A stretch of DNA of 64,000 bases from positions 62,001-126,000 of the forward strand of contig NZ_JARXOW010000002.1 of assembly GCF_030182585.1 (NCBI RefSeq), read 5' to 3'. This stretch comes from Pedobacter faecalis. GTDB lineage: Bacteria > Bacteroidota > Bacteroidia > Sphingobacteriales > Sphingobacteriaceae. The notes below the pieces were generated by a model, which saw nothing but the letters and a program-made list of their open reading frames with translations, had not been told where the DNA came from and searched no databases. This document shows, in pieces, positions 63,800-64,000 of the stretch (its first letter is position 1; each line of letters begins with the position of its first letter). The translations under genes and the position numbers were made by a program.

Positions 63800-64000
63800 T
63801 TAGTTCGCTTCAGCTAACAGTTTTTTACCTTTTTCAATAGCCTCTTCGATACTACCAACCAGGTTGAACGCTGCCTCAGGATACTCATCAACCTCACCGT
63901 CCATGATCATGTTAAATCCTTTGATGGTGTCTTTGATGTCTACAAGTACGCCTTTCAGGCCAGTGAACTGCTCAGCAACGTGGAACGGCTGAGAAAGGAA
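63800..64000 (-). CDS. atpD: ATP synthase beta subunit, 3' end only (window edge)
   Basis: The last 66 codons of AtpD, reading on the minus strand to a TAA at 63800-63802. The residues [17 protein letters not shown] and [18 protein letters not shown] are the conserved C-terminal domain of the F1 beta subunit. The catalytic part lies beyond the window. atpC begins 15 bp downstream, as in the common atpDC arrangement. Confidence 0.95.
   Translation of the reverse strand, partial: FLSQPFHVAEQFTGLKGVLVDIKDTIKGFNMIMDGEVDEYPEAAFNLVGSIEEAIEKGKKLLAEAN

Overview
The window looks like a chromosomal segment of a Bacteroidota bacterium, most likely family Sphingobacteriaceae (Pedobacter/Mucilaginibacter-like). 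Reasons: paired SusC/SusD genes, lipoproteins ending in a Cys lipobox, TAnnTTTG-type -7 promoter elements, almost no Shine-Dalgarno sites, several TTG/GTG starts, a 6-bladed beta-propeller lipoprotein, and long class II KARI. I saw no rRNA, tRNA, CRISPR array, phage or insertion sequence. Species assignment is inference.

Layout. 1-7.0 kb: 3' part of acs, a CsbD stress protein, a secreted M16 zinc protease on the minus strand, and the surE-lpxB pair. 7.3-21.0 kb: a polysaccharide utilization locus with two SusC/SusD pairs followed by GH92 and GH125 mannosidases, so the predicted substrate is an alpha-mannan or high-mannose glycan. 21.1-24.5 kb: small genes (DoxX-like, GNAT, membrane protein, radical SAM, SRPBCC) with two unusual non-coding structures: a duplicated 94-bp promoter-hairpin cassette and a 4 x 11-bp tandem repeat. 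24.7-32.8 kb: ammonium transporter plus outer-membrane porin, DUF4468, YkuK-like, DbpA-like helicase with DUF1456, ROK kinase, esterase, DUF2911.

32.9-41.8 kb: a heme precursor cluster, hemA, hemCD (fused), hemB, hemL, a two-component system with a TPR-like gene, hemE and hemJ. 41.8-45 kb: ECF sigma factor, a membrane protein that may be its partner, an outer-membrane barrel, and an orphan ABC ATPase. 45-48.9 kb (minus strand): beta-propeller lipoprotein, small secreted protein, GT-C-like membrane protein, HTH protein and lipoprotein, which form an accessory region.

48.97-63.2 kb (minus strand): a contiguous branched-chain amino acid operon in transcription order ilvE-ilvD-ilvB-ilvN-dinB-like-ilvC-leuC-leuD-ModF-like ABC-leuB-leuA-ilvA. 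Together these take threonine and pyruvate to Ile, Val and Leu. In front of ilvE lies a 27-codon leader peptide in which 15 codons are Ile, Leu or Val, followed by a Rho-independent terminator. The end of the leader can pair with the terminator's left arm. This is a complete transcription-attenuation switch and I rate it the best finding in the window. The right edge holds atpC and the 3' end of atpD.
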